Positions 29,621 to 38,566 are shown, counted from the stretch's first letter. The stretch is DNA of 64,000 nt from Gammaproteobacteria bacterium (GCA_030147855.1 JASBUO010000006.1:1-64000), one strand, 5' to 3'. Notes: generated by a model from the sequence alone, not told the origin. Program-made: numbers and translations.

Positions 29621-30921
29621 ATTTTTCCAACCATTACTTGAAGCAGTTGATTTGGGCGAATATTTTTTTGAAACGCTGACCGAATTTGCGTAGTGCTAAC
29701 AGCGTTGATGTTATCCGTGTAGGTATCTAGATAGTTATCTGGAAGCCCATAGAATGCCATTTTTAAAAGGATGCTCGCCATATTTTGATTGCTTGCAATT
29801 GAAAGTGGAAAGCTTCCTGTTAAGTATTGTTTGGCCGCCTTAAGCTCTTCTTCATTTGGGCCTGTTGTTACGAATGCTTGCAGGGTGTCTCGGGTAAGCG
29901 TTTCAGCTGCTTCGGCTTGTACGGCTTTAGTTGAAAAGCCAATAACAAAAGGTCCAAGCTCTGGCATCGGCACAAATTGACTATGGACACCGTAGGTTAG
30001 GCCGCGTTTTTCGCGTAGCTCATTTGCGAGCCGTGAAACGAGTGCACCACCCCCTAGCGTATAATTACCAACTAACAGTGGAAAATAATGAGGGTTTTGG
30101 TGATTAATGCCTAGCTGACCGAGGCGAAGCACGGTTTGAGATGAGGGAAAAGGAATGTTTACATCTACCGCGTCAGCGAGTGGTTTTGCGTCAGGAATAG
30201 AGGGTGCTTTTTTTCCTGTGGGAATGTTGTGTGTGATTTGATTCGCTAGCGCCTCAGCGTCGCGACGGCTAATGGCCCCAACTAGTACAAGGGTCGCATT
30301 CTTGCTGACAAACAAAGTTTGATGAAAGTGTCGTACGTCTTTGAGTGTGATAGCATCCACAGTTTTTAAGTCGCCGTTAACAGGATGAGCATAAGGGTGT
30401 GCTTGATATAGTGCTCGGAAAAAGGTTTGACTCGCTACTTCGTCAGGCGACTCTAAGGTATGTTTTATCGCCATTTTTTGTTGGTTTTTTTCCCGGTTAA
30501 AGGCTTTTTCAGGGAAGTCAGGTCGTTTGATGATGCGCGTAAATAAGGCAGTTGCACTGTTAAGTGCCTCTTTTTCTGTGAGTGTTTTAAGATGTAGTAC
30601 AACCATGTCACGATTATTTTCGCTTGAAAACTGTGCGCCGGTTTCGGCGAGTTGGTTTGCAAGTGTATCTGCATCGAGCCCATCATTACCTTGGTTTAAG
30701 AGGCGTGTTGTGAGAGTGCTTAAGCCAAACTGTTGACCGTCGTATGCTGCGCCTGCACGAAATGCAAGGCTGATATTCAGCATCGGAATATCAGGCGCCT
30801 CATAAAATATGACAGGAACGCCCTGTTTGGTTTGCCAGCGTGCAATGGGGCCTACTTTTGCCGCATTGACCGCACTTAGGCCTGTGAACCAAAGACTTAA
30901 ACAAATCAGCAGATATTTCAT
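29617..30921 (-). CDS. M16 peptidase-like protein without the catalytic zinc motif
   Basis: A 434-aa periplasmic protein with a signal peptide (LLICLSLWFTGLSAVNA) and an M16/insulinase fold. At the place of the HxxEH motif it reads FGLSTLTTRLLNQG, so the zinc site is lost. The C-terminal half retains the family motif LREKRGLTYGVHSQF. M16 enzymes often pair an active with an inactive subunit, and the active partner (30918-32243) is immediately upstream with a 4-nt overlap. It therefore probably forms a heterodimer with that protein. Confidence 0.9.
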   Translation of the reverse strand: MKYLLICLSLWFTGLSAVNAAKVGPIARWQTKQGVPVIFYEAPDIPMLNISLAFRAGAAYDGQQFGLSTLTTRLLNQGNDGLDADTLANQLAETGAQFSSENNRDMVVLHLKTLTEKEALNSATALFTRIIKRPDFPEKAFNREKNQQKMAIKHTLESPDEVASQTFFRALYQAHPYAHPVNGDLKTVDAITLKDVRHFHQTLFVSKNATLVLVGAISRRDAEALANQITHNIPTGKKAPSIPDAKPLADAVDVNIPFPSSQTVLRLGQLGINHQNPHYFPLLVGNYTLGGGALVSRLANELREKRGLTYGVHSQFVPMPELGPFVIGFSTKAVQAEAAETLTRDTLQAFVTTGPNEEELKAAKQYLTGSFPLSIASNQNMASILLKMAFYGLPDNYLDTYTDNINAVSTTQIRSAFQKNIRPNQLLQVMVGKI

Positions 30922-32243
30922 TGGGTTGCTCCTGTCTTAGGTAAAAGGTGAGCTTCTGTCATACGTTCTTCTTTGAAGTAACGTCTTGTGACCGCTTGAA
31001 TGTCTTCGGCGGTGACGGCGCGAATACGTGCTTCATATTGCTCTGCTGCTTGCCAACCGAGTCCAATTGTTTCAAGCATACCGAGTTCCATGGCCTGACC
31101 AAATACAGAGTCGCGCTCAAAGATTTTCTGTGCAATCAGTTGTGTTTTAACGCGTTTTAATTCATCAGGTGGAACGGGCGTTGTTTTGAGTATATCAAGT
31201 TCAGCAGCGAGTTGCTGGGAAAGTCCCTCTAAAGTGTTGGATGCACTGGGGGCGCCATAAATAACAAACTGTGTTTGGTAGCGTGTATATAAATTGTATT
31301 CAACACCAATGCTGCTTGCCTGTTCTTTTCCTCGAATTAAATGTTGGCTAAAGCGCCCGCTTTCACCGGCATCTAGGAGGGCTGCGATAACTTCGAGTAC
31401 GTAGGGAGCGTCTGTGTGTTGTAGGGACGCGGTCTTAACGCTTGGAACGGTGTATCCTTGAAGTAAAATGGGAATATTTGCAGGTGCGTGTACGTTGAGG
31501 ACTTTTTTTCCGAGCGTTGGTGGCTCTTTTTGCTGTTTGCGTTCAACTGGCTCTTTTTGTTTGATGGCGCCAAATTCTTTTTTAACCAGCTCAAAAACAG
31601 CATTTGGTTCGACATCACCGACAACTACAACAGTTGCATTATCGGGGGTATAAAAGGTTTCATACCAGTGTCGTACATCTGGCACGGTTAAGTGCCTGAT
31701 GTCGCTCATCCAGCCAATCACTGGGTGGTGGTAGGGAGCACTTAAGTGTGCCGCAGCAAGGAAACGCTCAAAGGTTAGGGCCTGTGGGTTATCGTCGGTA
31801 CGTAAGCGGCGCTCTTCTCGAATAACCTTCATTTCTTTTTTAAATTCTGCCTCGTCAAGTAGCAGGTGTTGCATACGATCGGCCTCTAAGGCTAAGCTTG
31901 TGGGTAGATGTTCGGCAGCTATTTTTTCAAAATATGCGGTATAGTCGGTGCTCGTAAAAGCATTTTCTTGTCCGCCTAGGCTTGCAATTGTTTTTGAGAA
32001 AATACCCAGCGGATATTTAGGAGTGCCTTTGAACATGAGGTGTTCGAGTGCATGTGAGATGCCGGTTAATCCACCTGGTTCATCGGCAGATCCTACTTTA
32101 TACCAAACCATAGCAACAGCAACGGGTGCACGGTGGTCTTCTTTAACAAGTAAGCTTAGGCCATTGTCGAGTTTGAATGATTGGACGCTACCAAAAGCGA
32201 CATGTACTACGAGTGAGAGAAGCAAAAGAAAAGCTGTGCGCAT
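30918..32243 (-). CDS. Zinc-dependent M16 peptidase
   Basis: A 441-aa periplasmic insulinase-family peptidase. The signal peptide (LLLLSLVVHVAFG) is followed by the N-terminal half with the inverted zinc motif HALEH (H64, E67, H68) in GISHALEHLMFKGT and the downstream helix region VIREERRLRTDDNP. It is the first gene of the operon that continues with its inactive partner, rsmD, DUF2520, TTC38-like and uup, and it lies 57 bp from divergent ftsY. The substrates are not known. Confidence 0.93.
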   Translation of the reverse strand: MRTAFLLLLSLVVHVAFGSVQSFKLDNGLSLLVKEDHRAPVAVAMVWYKVGSADEPGGLTGISHALEHLMFKGTPKYPLGIFSKTIASLGGQENAFTSTDYTAYFEKIAAEHLPTSLALEADRMQHLLLDEAEFKKEMKVIREERRLRTDDNPQALTFERFLAAAHLSAPYHHPVIGWMSDIRHLTVPDVRHWYETFYTPDNATVVVVGDVEPNAVFELVKKEFGAIKQKEPVERKQQKEPPTLGKKVLNVHAPANIPILLQGYTVPSVKTASLQHTDAPYVLEVIAALLDAGESGRFSQHLIRGKEQASSIGVEYNLYTRYQTQFVIYGAPSASNTLEGLSQQLAAELDILKTTPVPPDELKRVKTQLIAQKIFERDSVFGQAMELGMLETIGLGWQAAEQYEARIRAVTAEDIQAVTRRYFKEERMTEAHLLPKTGATQ

Positions 32244-32300
32244 GGTTCACTCCAGGGAAAAAATGATAGAATTTCATATTTAACAGGATTTGTATAGCAA

Positions 32301-33275
32301 ATGAAGTGGTTTAAAAAAAATCAATCAGAAGAAACAGCCTTGGTTACAGAGAAAAAAGGCGTGTGGTCGCGCTTGCAAGAAGGGCTTGGGCAAAAGCTTG
32401 GACGTTTGCTGCTTGGAAAAAAAGAAGTCGACGCAGCACTTTTTGAATCGCTCGAGACACTCTTAGTGAGTGCCGACTTAGGCATTAAAACAACACAAAA
32501 AATATTAGCACAGTTGACAGAACGCTTAGCGCGAAAAGAGCTTGCGGACGGGGAAGCCGTTTTTCGGGCGCTTCAAGAGCTAATGACGAACCTTTTAGTA
32601 ACGAACTCCTCAATACTTGCGCTTGAAGCGCCTGATAAAGTGCCTTTTGTGATTTTAATGGTGGGTATTAATGGTGCAGGTAAAACAACCAGTATGGGGA
32701 AGCTTGCAAAATTGTACCAAGGCATGGGAAAGCGCGTGATGTTGGCGGCGGGAGATACATTCCGAGCAGCAGCTGTTGAGCAGCTGCAAGCATGGGGGGC
32801 GCGTAGCGACATTCCGGTTATCGCACAGCATACCGGTGCTGATAGTGCCTCTGTTGTGTTTGATGCGTTTCAAGCCGCAAAAGCACGAGGTGTTGATATA
32901 CTCATTGCTGATACAGCAGGGCGGTTACATACGCAAGGCAACTTGATGGACGAGCTTAAGAAAGTAAAGCGCGTATTACAAAAAATAGATGCGAATGCGC
33001 CACACGAAGTGATGCTTGTATTGGATGCGAGTAATGGACAAAATGCACTAAATCAGGCGCGGCAATTTAATGAGGCCGTTGGCGTGACAGGTGTTACCAT
33101 TACTAAGTTAGACGGAACGGCTAAAGGGGGTATTTTATTCGCAATAGCCGATGAATTGGGCCTTCCTTTTCGTTACATTGGGGTTGGAGAAGGAATGGAG
33201 GACTTGCGACCATTTGACGCGCAACAATTTGTTCAGGCCATTTTTGACAATGATTCAGTTCAAGCAAGTCAGTAA
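32301..33275 (+). CDS. ftsY: Signal recognition particle receptor FtsY
   Basis: SRP receptor GTPase that delivers ribosomes to the membrane. The 324-aa chain has a short charged N-terminal A region, the N domain, and the G domain with GINGAGKTTSMGKLA, AGDTFRAAAVEQL, ADTAGRLHTQGNLM and TKLDGTAKGG. The A domain is much shorter than in E. coli. It overlaps ftsE by 26 bp and heads the ftsY-ftsE-ftsX-rpoH cluster. Confidence 0.97.
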   Translation: MKWFKKNQSEETALVTEKKGVWSRLQEGLGQKLGRLLLGKKEVDAALFESLETLLVSADLGIKTTQKILAQLTERLARKELADGEAVFRALQELMTNLLVTNSSILALEAPDKVPFVILMVGINGAGKTTSMGKLAKLYQGMGKRVMLAAGDTFRAAAVEQLQAWGARSDIPVIAQHTGADSASVVFDAFQAAKARGVDILIADTAGRLHTQGNLMDELKKVKRVLQKIDANAPHEVMLVLDASNGQNALNQARQFNEAVGVTGVTITKLDGTAKGGILFAIADELGLPFRYIGVGEGMEDLRPFDAQQFVQAIFDNDSVQASQ

Positions 33276-33900
33276 ACGATATCCCGGAGGGCATGAAGCG
33301 TTAAGTTACGTGGATTTTTCTTTGGAAAAGGGCGAGATGGCCTTTTTAACAGGCCGTTCGGGTGCAGGAAAGAGCACGCTTTTAAAGTTAGCTGCGCTTC
33401 TTGAGCGCCCATCATCGGGCGACATTTTGATGCATGGGAAGTCGCTGCGAGCATTAAAAAAAAATAACCTTGCAGCATATCGTGCACGTTTTGGAATAAC
33501 GCTACAATCACCTCATTTGTTATACGATAGAACAGTGTTTGATAATGTCGCCCTACCTTTGCATATTGAAGGCTTACCTCGTGCACAAATGATAAAGCGT
33601 GTTCAGGGTGCACTAGATAAAGTGGGTTTGCTTTCAAAAGAAAAAATATTGCCCATGCATTTGTCTGGTGGAGAGCAGCAGCGTGTTGGGATTGCGCGTG
33701 CCATTGTACATAAGCCAGACTGGTTGCTTGCGGATGAGCCAACGGGCAATTTGGACCCTGCATTATCGATTGACATCATGGCCTTGTTTGAGCAGTTTAA
33801 TCAAGCAGGCGTTGGTGTTTTAATTGCAACGCATGAATTATCGCTTATTGCGCACATGAAGCACCGAATTTTATGGCTTAAAGAGGGAAAACTGTGCTAA
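33250..33900 (+). CDS. ftsE: Cell-division ABC transporter ATPase FtsE
   Basis: ATPase of the FtsEX complex, which controls septal peptidoglycan hydrolases. The ATG at 33250 gives 216 aa beginning MIQFKQVSKRYPGG; upstream residues in the frame lie inside ftsY and are not FtsE-like. Walker A is LTGRSGAGKSTLLKL, signature LSGGEQQRVGIARAI, Walker B WLLADEPTGNLD. It overlaps ftsY by 26 bp and ftsX by 7 bp, indicating tight coupling. Confidence 0.96.
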   Translation: MIQFKQVSKRYPGGHEALSYVDFSLEKGEMAFLTGRSGAGKSTLLKLAALLERPSSGDILMHGKSLRALKKNNLAAYRARFGITLQSPHLLYDRTVFDNVALPLHIEGLPRAQMIKRVQGALDKVGLLSKEKILPMHLSGGEQQRVGIARAIVHKPDWLLADEPTGNLDPALSIDIMALFEQFNQAGVGVLIATHELSLIAHMKHRILWLKEGKLC

Positions 33901-34811
33901 GAAAAAGTCGCCAAGCGACGTCGCGACATCTGCAAGCAATTGGGCAGAGTGTAGCAGCTTTTAAGCGTGCGCCGTGGACAATGGTCATGACGGTGGTGGT
34001 GATTGCCGTTACTTTGTTTTTGCCACTGCTTTTTTGGGTGCTCATGGAGCAGCTAAAGCCTGTTGTGAATGAATGGCGGCAGGGAAAAGAAATTACATTG
34101 TATCTTGATGCGTCGTTTGAGTCGGCTGATGCGGCTGATTTAATACAGCGTATTACTGAAACGGATGGGGTTGTTAAGGCTCTTTTCGTGAGTGCGGATG
34201 ACAGCTTAGCTGAGCTTGAAAAACAAGAAGGCATGGAAGATATTAGAAAATTTTTACCAGAAAACCCCTTGCCTGCAGTGATTGAAGTCATGCCTGCGGC
34301 TACGGTAAACACACCCGAACAGGTGGAAGCACTGTTTCAGGTGTTGCAACAGTATCCACATGTTGAGCAAGCAAAATTGAATCGAGATTGGGTGGGCCGA
34401 CTTCACGGGCTGCTTGACTTTATGATGCACCTAACTTGGGTTTTGGGTACGCTTTTTGGCCTAATGGTTGTTTTTATCATTCGTAATTTGTTGAGACTTG
34501 CAGCCGAAGAGCACCATGATGAAATTCAGTTGCTGAAACTGATTGGTGCAACGGATGCTTTTATTTTAAGACCTTTTTTGTACACGGGCGCGTGCCTTGG
34601 CATGTTGGGGGTGCTGGGTGCTTTTTTGGGAGTACATGTCATTTTGTTATGCCTTGGACACGCGCTGCGTTCATGGCTTTCTCCAGGATTTGGCGTGCCT
34701 TTTTCAGTGCATCAAGGTGTCCTTTGTATGTTGCTTGGACTTTTGCTTGGGTGGGTTGGTGCTTATCTTCCGCTAAAACGCCAGCTGTCACATATTGAGC
34801 CTTGCCATTGA
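33894..34811 (+). CDS. ftsX: Cell-division permease-like protein FtsX
   Basis: Membrane partner of FtsE. The 305-aa protein has a basic cytoplasmic N-terminus, one membrane segment (about residues 36-55), a periplasmic domain (including FLPENPLPAVIEV), and three C-terminal membrane segments, the usual four-helix FtsX layout. It begins with GTG at 33894 inside the end of ftsE, with AGAGGG upstream. Confidence 0.95.
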   Translation: MLRKSRQATSRHLQAIGQSVAAFKRAPWTMVMTVVVIAVTLFLPLLFWVLMEQLKPVVNEWRQGKEITLYLDASFESADAADLIQRITETDGVVKALFVSADDSLAELEKQEGMEDIRKFLPENPLPAVIEVMPAATVNTPEQVEALFQVLQQYPHVEQAKLNRDWVGRLHGLLDFMMHLTWVLGTLFGLMVVFIIRNLLRLAAEEHHDEIQLLKLIGATDAFILRPFLYTGACLGMLGVLGAFLGVHVILLCLGHALRSWLSPGFGVPFSVHQGVLCMLLGLLLGWVGAYLPLKRQLSHIEPCH

Positions 34812-34876
34812 GGTATGCTACAATCCGTCACAAAATACGGCATGCCTTTGTTTTCTTTTAGGAGGGATTGTCCATT

Positions 34877-35743
34877 ATGAATCTACCTATGCAGCTAGAA
34901 TACACCCATCTTCCTATTGGAGGGGTGGATGCTTATATTCATCAAGCTAATCAAATGCCATTGCTAACACCCGAAGAAGAGCATGAGTATGCGCGGCGTT
35001 TTCATGAAGAGGGTGATATTGATAGTGCGCGTCAATTGGTACTTGCGCATTTGCGCTATGTGGTTAGAGTTGCACGTGGGTATCTTGGGTATGGCCTTCC
35101 ATTAAATGATTTAATTCAAGAAGGTAATGTTGGGCTTATGAAGGCTGTAAAGCGTTTCGATCCAAGCCTTGGTGTACGACTCGTATCGTTTGCGGTGCAT
35201 TGGATTAAAGCCGAAATTCATGAGTTTGTTATTAGAAACTGGCGTATTGTAAAAATCGCAACGACTAAAGCGCAGCGCAAATTATTTTTTAATTTACGCC
35301 AAATGAAAAAACGGCTGGGTTGGTGTAGTCAAGAAGAAATCCACGCGGTTGCAGCAGACTTAGGGGTAACACCTAAGGATGTGCAAGTCATGGAGATGCG
35401 TCTTAATGCGATGGATGCCGCCTGGGATGGTGATGATTCAGACGATGAGCTTTCTGCTGGCTATCAATTTACGCCTGCGCGTTATTTAGGGGATGCAAAT
35501 GCTGATCCCGCCCGTATTATTGAACAAGAAGCGGGTGAGCTGCAAGATGGCGAGAAATTACATGTTGCAATGACTCAGCTTGATACGCGTAGCCAAGATA
35601 TTTTGAAGCAACGCTGGCTCCAAGATGAAAAAGGAATGACCCTACACGCGTTAGCTGAAAAATATGATATTTCGGCAGAGAGGGTGCGTCAGCTTGAAAA
35701 AAATGCAATGAAAAAACTGCGCGATTTCTTAGAGAGTGAATAA
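34877..35743 (+). CDS. rpoH: RNA polymerase sigma-32 (heat shock)
   Basis: Alternative sigma factor for heat-shock genes. Of 288 aa, region 2 reads DLIQEGNVGLMKAVKRFDPS, and the RpoH box QRKLFFNLRQMKK separates it from RpoD and RpoS. Region 4 ends with DISAERVRQLEKNAMKKLR. The ATG at 34877 is chosen over the TTG at 34868 because AGGAGGG at 34861-34866 is well placed for it. Its position after ftsYEX is conserved in gammaproteobacteria. Confidence 0.97.
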   Translation: MNLPMQLEYTHLPIGGVDAYIHQANQMPLLTPEEEHEYARRFHEEGDIDSARQLVLAHLRYVVRVARGYLGYGLPLNDLIQEGNVGLMKAVKRFDPSLGVRLVSFAVHWIKAEIHEFVIRNWRIVKIATTKAQRKLFFNLRQMKKRLGWCSQEEIHAVAADLGVTPKDVQVMEMRLNAMDAAWDGDDSDDELSAGYQFTPARYLGDANADPARIIEQEAGELQDGEKLHVAMTQLDTRSQDILKQRWLQDEKGMTLHALAEKYDISAERVRQLEKNAMKKLRDFLESE

Positions 35744-35799
35744 AGGCTCGTTATTGCAAAGCAAGCCGTAACTCTAGTTTTAAATGAGAGTTGTGAGTC

Positions 35800-36705
35800 T
35801 TAAATGCGCGCGCCCTCTTTATCGGGCTTACTACCTCTATCTTCTAGTTTGGGCACATATTTCTCCATGATGTCTGAGAGCAGTTTTTTAGGAATGACCT
35901 CTTTTTCACCTGTTATGCTTCTGAAAGGGGCAAGCAAGCGGCAGCATAAGCGAATGAATCCTTCCATGAGCCAACTCAAGCTGTTTTGTGATTTCTTGGA
36001 GGGCGGGTCGCTAAGCGTTGCTTCTGCTGTTTTTACTTGTTCGGTTAGGTCCTGGAATTGCTCTATCAGTGCTTTGCTAGGGTTTGCCATTAATTTTTGA
36101 GTGAGACTGATAACTTGCGTTTTTAAAGTCGGCTCTATTGTGTTGCTGCTGTTGCATGTTGCGATAATGTCTTGGGCAAGTTCGGTTCGTTCTTTTTCCT
36201 CTGCAGCCTTAACCTGGCCTTTAAATGATTCAAAAAAGCTAACATTTACACTTAGCAGTACACTTTTGAGGTTAGCTTCATTTGTGGGGCTTTGGAACTC
36301 ATAGAGTATACCTCCCTCTTCAAAATGTGTTTTGGCAGAGGCCTTGTTATGTGCGAATTCATAGCTTAGGAAAATTTTATCTAGTGTTGAGTTTCGCATC
36401 AGTGTGTCTCTATGATTAAAATCCACATTTTCAAGCGCTTCAACGGCAGGTGTTATGAGCTGTATGGTGAGCTGATGAAATATGGCGAGTGGAATCTGAG
36501 GGCCGATGGTTGCAACAAAATCTCGAAGTGAGTCGAGTACCGAGTGATTACTATCGGTTACAGGGTCAAAGGCGTTATAGGTGCTGCTTCTACTAAAGCG
36601 CTCATCCTGCATTAACGCACTGAGCCTTTTGTCGCTAATCGTGCCATTGATGAGCTCGTTGCCATACTCTTTAATCAGTTCGTTTGTTGATGTTAGTGGC
36701 GCCAT
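35800..36705 (-). CDS. Hypothetical cytoplasmic protein
   Basis: A 301-aa protein I do not recognise. There is no signal peptide. It appears largely helical, with a charged stretch (VKAAEEKERTELAQDI) that could be a coiled coil, and one short hydrophobic Cys-containing segment (GFIRLCCRLLAPF) near residue 255. The tail is highly charged (PKLEDRGSKPDKEGARI). It is a lone gene between rpoH (convergent) and argR. In a Legionellales genome a type IV secretion substrate is conceivable, but nothing in the sequence proves it. Confidence 0.65.
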   Translation of the reverse strand: MAPLTSTNELIKEYGNELINGTISDKRLSALMQDERFSRSSTYNAFDPVTDSNHSVLDSLRDFVATIGPQIPLAIFHQLTIQLITPAVEALENVDFNHRDTLMRNSTLDKIFLSYEFAHNKASAKTHFEEGGILYEFQSPTNEANLKSVLLSVNVSFFESFKGQVKAAEEKERTELAQDIIATCNSSNTIEPTLKTQVISLTQKLMANPSKALIEQFQDLTEQVKTAEATLSDPPSKKSQNSLSWLMEGFIRLCCRLLAPFRSITGEKEVIPKKLLSDIMEKYVPKLEDRGSKPDKEGARI

Positions 36706-36823
36706 GTCTTTCTCTCAATGAAAACGTTATGTTTTAATTTTAGACTATTTTTTAGTTTTTAGAGGCTAGGTGCACAGTGTTTGGATGTTCGAATGGTTAG
36801 TCAATGTAGCTCGTGAGTATGAG

Positions 36824-37285
36824 CTATAAGTTTAGAAAGTCAGAAATGGTGTTAAGTGTTTGGGTGATTTTTTTCATTTCTTTGGGAATGATTAAAATGG
36901 TGTCATCACCTGCGATAGTGCCGAGCACATTGAGCGTCTGTCTGTTTTGGTCAATACTTCTTGCCACAAGCATTGCCGCAGCAGGTGTGGTGTGAATAAC
37001 AATAGCGGTTTCATTTGCCACAATGCTGAGTACCCACTGCCGAATAACCGTTTTTTCTTGGGGAGAGGTGAGCTCATGAATGAGCCCTGTTTCGTGTGGT
37101 AGTCGGTATTGTGTTTTTCCCTGCTCGTCAATGATCTTAACCGCACCTATTTGATGGAGCAGGCGAGAAATCTTGGGCTGGCTGCTTGAAATACCTTGTT
37201 GTTCTAGCGCATGTTGGATGTCTGATTGTGTGCGTGCATTGCCCTCTAATAGTATTTTTCGGAGTAGATCGGTGACAGATGTCAT
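36824..37285 (-). CDS. argR: Arginine repressor ArgR
   Basis: Arginine-responsive hexameric repressor. The 153-aa chain has the N-terminal winged helix with SSQPKISRLLHQIGAVKI and the C-terminal arginine-binding core VLGTIAGDDTILIIPK, both diagnostic. No ribosome site is evident. A near-consensus promoter (37314-37342) and two ARG boxes lie upstream, so ArgR probably affects its own and the divergent gene. No arginine biosynthesis genes are in the window. Confidence 0.95.
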   Translation of the reverse strand: MTSVTDLLRKILLEGNARTQSDIQHALEQQGISSSQPKISRLLHQIGAVKIIDEQGKTQYRLPHETGLIHELTSPQEKTVIRQWVLSIVANETAIVIHTTPAAAMLVARSIDQNRQTLNVLGTIAGDDTILIIPKEMKKITQTLNTISDFLNL

Positions 37286-37313
37286 TGGGGGGCTCGTATG
37301 TTATTGAAGTAGC

Positions 37314-37342
37314 ATTCTAAGATAGCGTTATCATAATTGCAA
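37314..37342 (-). promoter_or_regulatory. Predicted argR promoter
   Basis: On the minus strand TTGCAA (37342-37337) and TAGAAT (37319-37314) are 17 bp apart; the start point would be about 20 nt before the argR ATG. The -35 hexamer is a palindrome that serves equally as -35 box for the divergent promoter. Confidence 0.6.
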
Positions 37343-37365
37343 AGATAGAATAAATATTCTATAAT
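37337..37365 (+). promoter_or_regulatory. Predicted promoter of the divergent membrane-protein gene
   Basis: TTGCAA (37337-37342) and a perfect TATAAT (37360-37365) are 17 bp apart. The start point would be near 37372, which lies after the ATG at 37367 and favours the ATG at 37397 as the true start. The -10 box lies within the ARG-box pair, so bound ArgR would block this promoter. Confidence 0.65.
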
Positions 37366-37383
37366 AATGAATAATTATTTGGT
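37345..37383. promoter_or_regulatory. Tandem ARG boxes (ArgR operator)
   Basis: Box 1 is TAGAATAAATATTCTA (346-361 within 37 kb), keeping the GAAT-4-ATTC core of the 18-bp ARG box. Box 2 is TGAATAATTATTTG (37368-37381), with a perfect left half and a degenerate right half. Their centres are 21 bp apart, the spacing expected for two 18-bp boxes separated by 3 bp. They lie between argR and a divergent membrane-protein gene and cover the -10 region of the latter. Confidence 0.7.
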
Positions 37384-37396
37384 TGGGTGGTGCGTT

Positions 37397-38566
37397 ATGG
37401 GTAATACAGTTCCAAAAGTAAAAGAAACAGTACAAAACAATGAAGGGCATGCAGAACAAGGCTATTCATACTTGTTATCGGCATTGGGTGCCGCAGGGGT
37501 TGCGCTGCAAAACTATCAAGCGGTTGAGCTATTTGTGAAAGGCACTATACCTCTCAGTCAGTGGTCTTATACCCTTACACAAGCAATTGCATTGAGTGCA
37601 GGTGGGCTTTGCAGTGGCATGGTTAATTTTTGGATGAACATAGACTTACTGGAAGGTTTCTTCAAGCGAATGAAATCTGATAAGCCTTATCGATATAAGC
37701 AGCTAAAACCTTGGGAAAAAGTGCAGTACTTTGGCGGTATATTCATATTCTCGGTGACGGGGGTCTTGTTTGGGTTAACTGCATTTACATTCGCAATGAC
37801 AGGCCCACTTGCAATGCTTTCAGTGGCTGCAGGTATATTTGTTGCAGCAATTATGACAATTCAAGAAATAGAGACTTGGTTGAGTAGTTATGATCAAACC
37901 GAGCAACAGAAAAAAGAAACATTAACCGCGCTTCAACAAATTGGGAAGTGGTGTGGGCATCTCATTGCGGTAGGGAATGTAGTCGCACTGAGTCTATTGT
38001 TTACTCTCAGCTTGGCAGAAGGGCTCATGCTGTTTCAAGTAGCAGCTTTGCCGGCACTAGTGACGGGGTTTTTGGTTGCTTTTAGTTTTGGGGCATTTAC
38101 AGAGTATTATTTTTATAATGTTTATTTATCTGAGTTTTGTAAAAATTTCGGAGAGAAATGGCTGGAAATGATGGCCATGCCTAACGCTTTAGTCGGGCTT
38201 TTATGTGTGCTTACCAATGCGTTTGTGAATGCCGCGCTGACTTACTCAGCGCATGGACTTTTTACTGCTTTGTTGGTTGCGACTAATGTGATGCTGCCTC
38301 CAGTTGCAGCGATAACAGCACTTTTTGCAGTATCAGCTTTTTTTGCTGGAAGTGCTTCTCTGGTATTGGGGATGGACTTTTGGATTAAGAAGGGTGCGAA
38401 TACTACAGCAGAATCTAAAGAAGCATGTAAACCATCGGTCACTAGCAGTCGGTATGGTTTATTTAGTGCAAATACGCGCGTGGAGAATGATACAGCTTCT
38501 GGTATTTCAGTCAATTCAGACGAGATAGATGAAAGCATAGGTTGGAAGGTGCCTCATCGTGCTTAA
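37397..38566 (+). CDS. Unknown multi-pass membrane protein, likely ArgR-controlled
   Basis: A protein of 389 aa with about eight hydrophobic segments, for example SYLLSALGAAGVALQ, FGGIFIFSVTGVLFGLTAF, LIAVGNVVALSLLFTLSLA, ALPALVTGFLVAFSFGAF and VAAITALFAVSAFFAGSA. The C-terminal 40 residues are hydrophilic. I do not recognise a transporter family. ATG at 37397 is preferred because the predicted start point lies past the open ATG at 37367. The adjacent argR gene and tandem ARG boxes imply repression when arginine is abundant, suggesting a role in amino-acid supply or a host-nutrient-regulated secreted protein; both are inference. Confidence 0.72.
   Translation: MGNTVPKVKETVQNNEGHAEQGYSYLLSALGAAGVALQNYQAVELFVKGTIPLSQWSYTLTQAIALSAGGLCSGMVNFWMNIDLLEGFFKRMKSDKPYRYKQLKPWEKVQYFGGIFIFSVTGVLFGLTAFTFAMTGPLAMLSVAAGIFVAAIMTIQEIETWLSSYDQTEQQKKETLTALQQIGKWCGHLIAVGNVVALSLLFTLSLAEGLMLFQVAALPALVTGFLVAFSFGAFTEYYFYNVYLSEFCKNFGEKWLEMMAMPNALVGLLCVLTNAFVNAALTYSAHGLFTALLVATNVMLPPVAAITALFAVSAFFAGSASLVLGMDFWIKKGANTTAESKEACKPSVTSSRYGLFSANTRVENDTASGISVNSDEIDESIGWKVPHRA

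Noticed and set aside
33269..33763. 164-codon minus-strand open frame inside ftsE
   Set aside because: Antisense shadow of a well-supported ABC ATPase gene.
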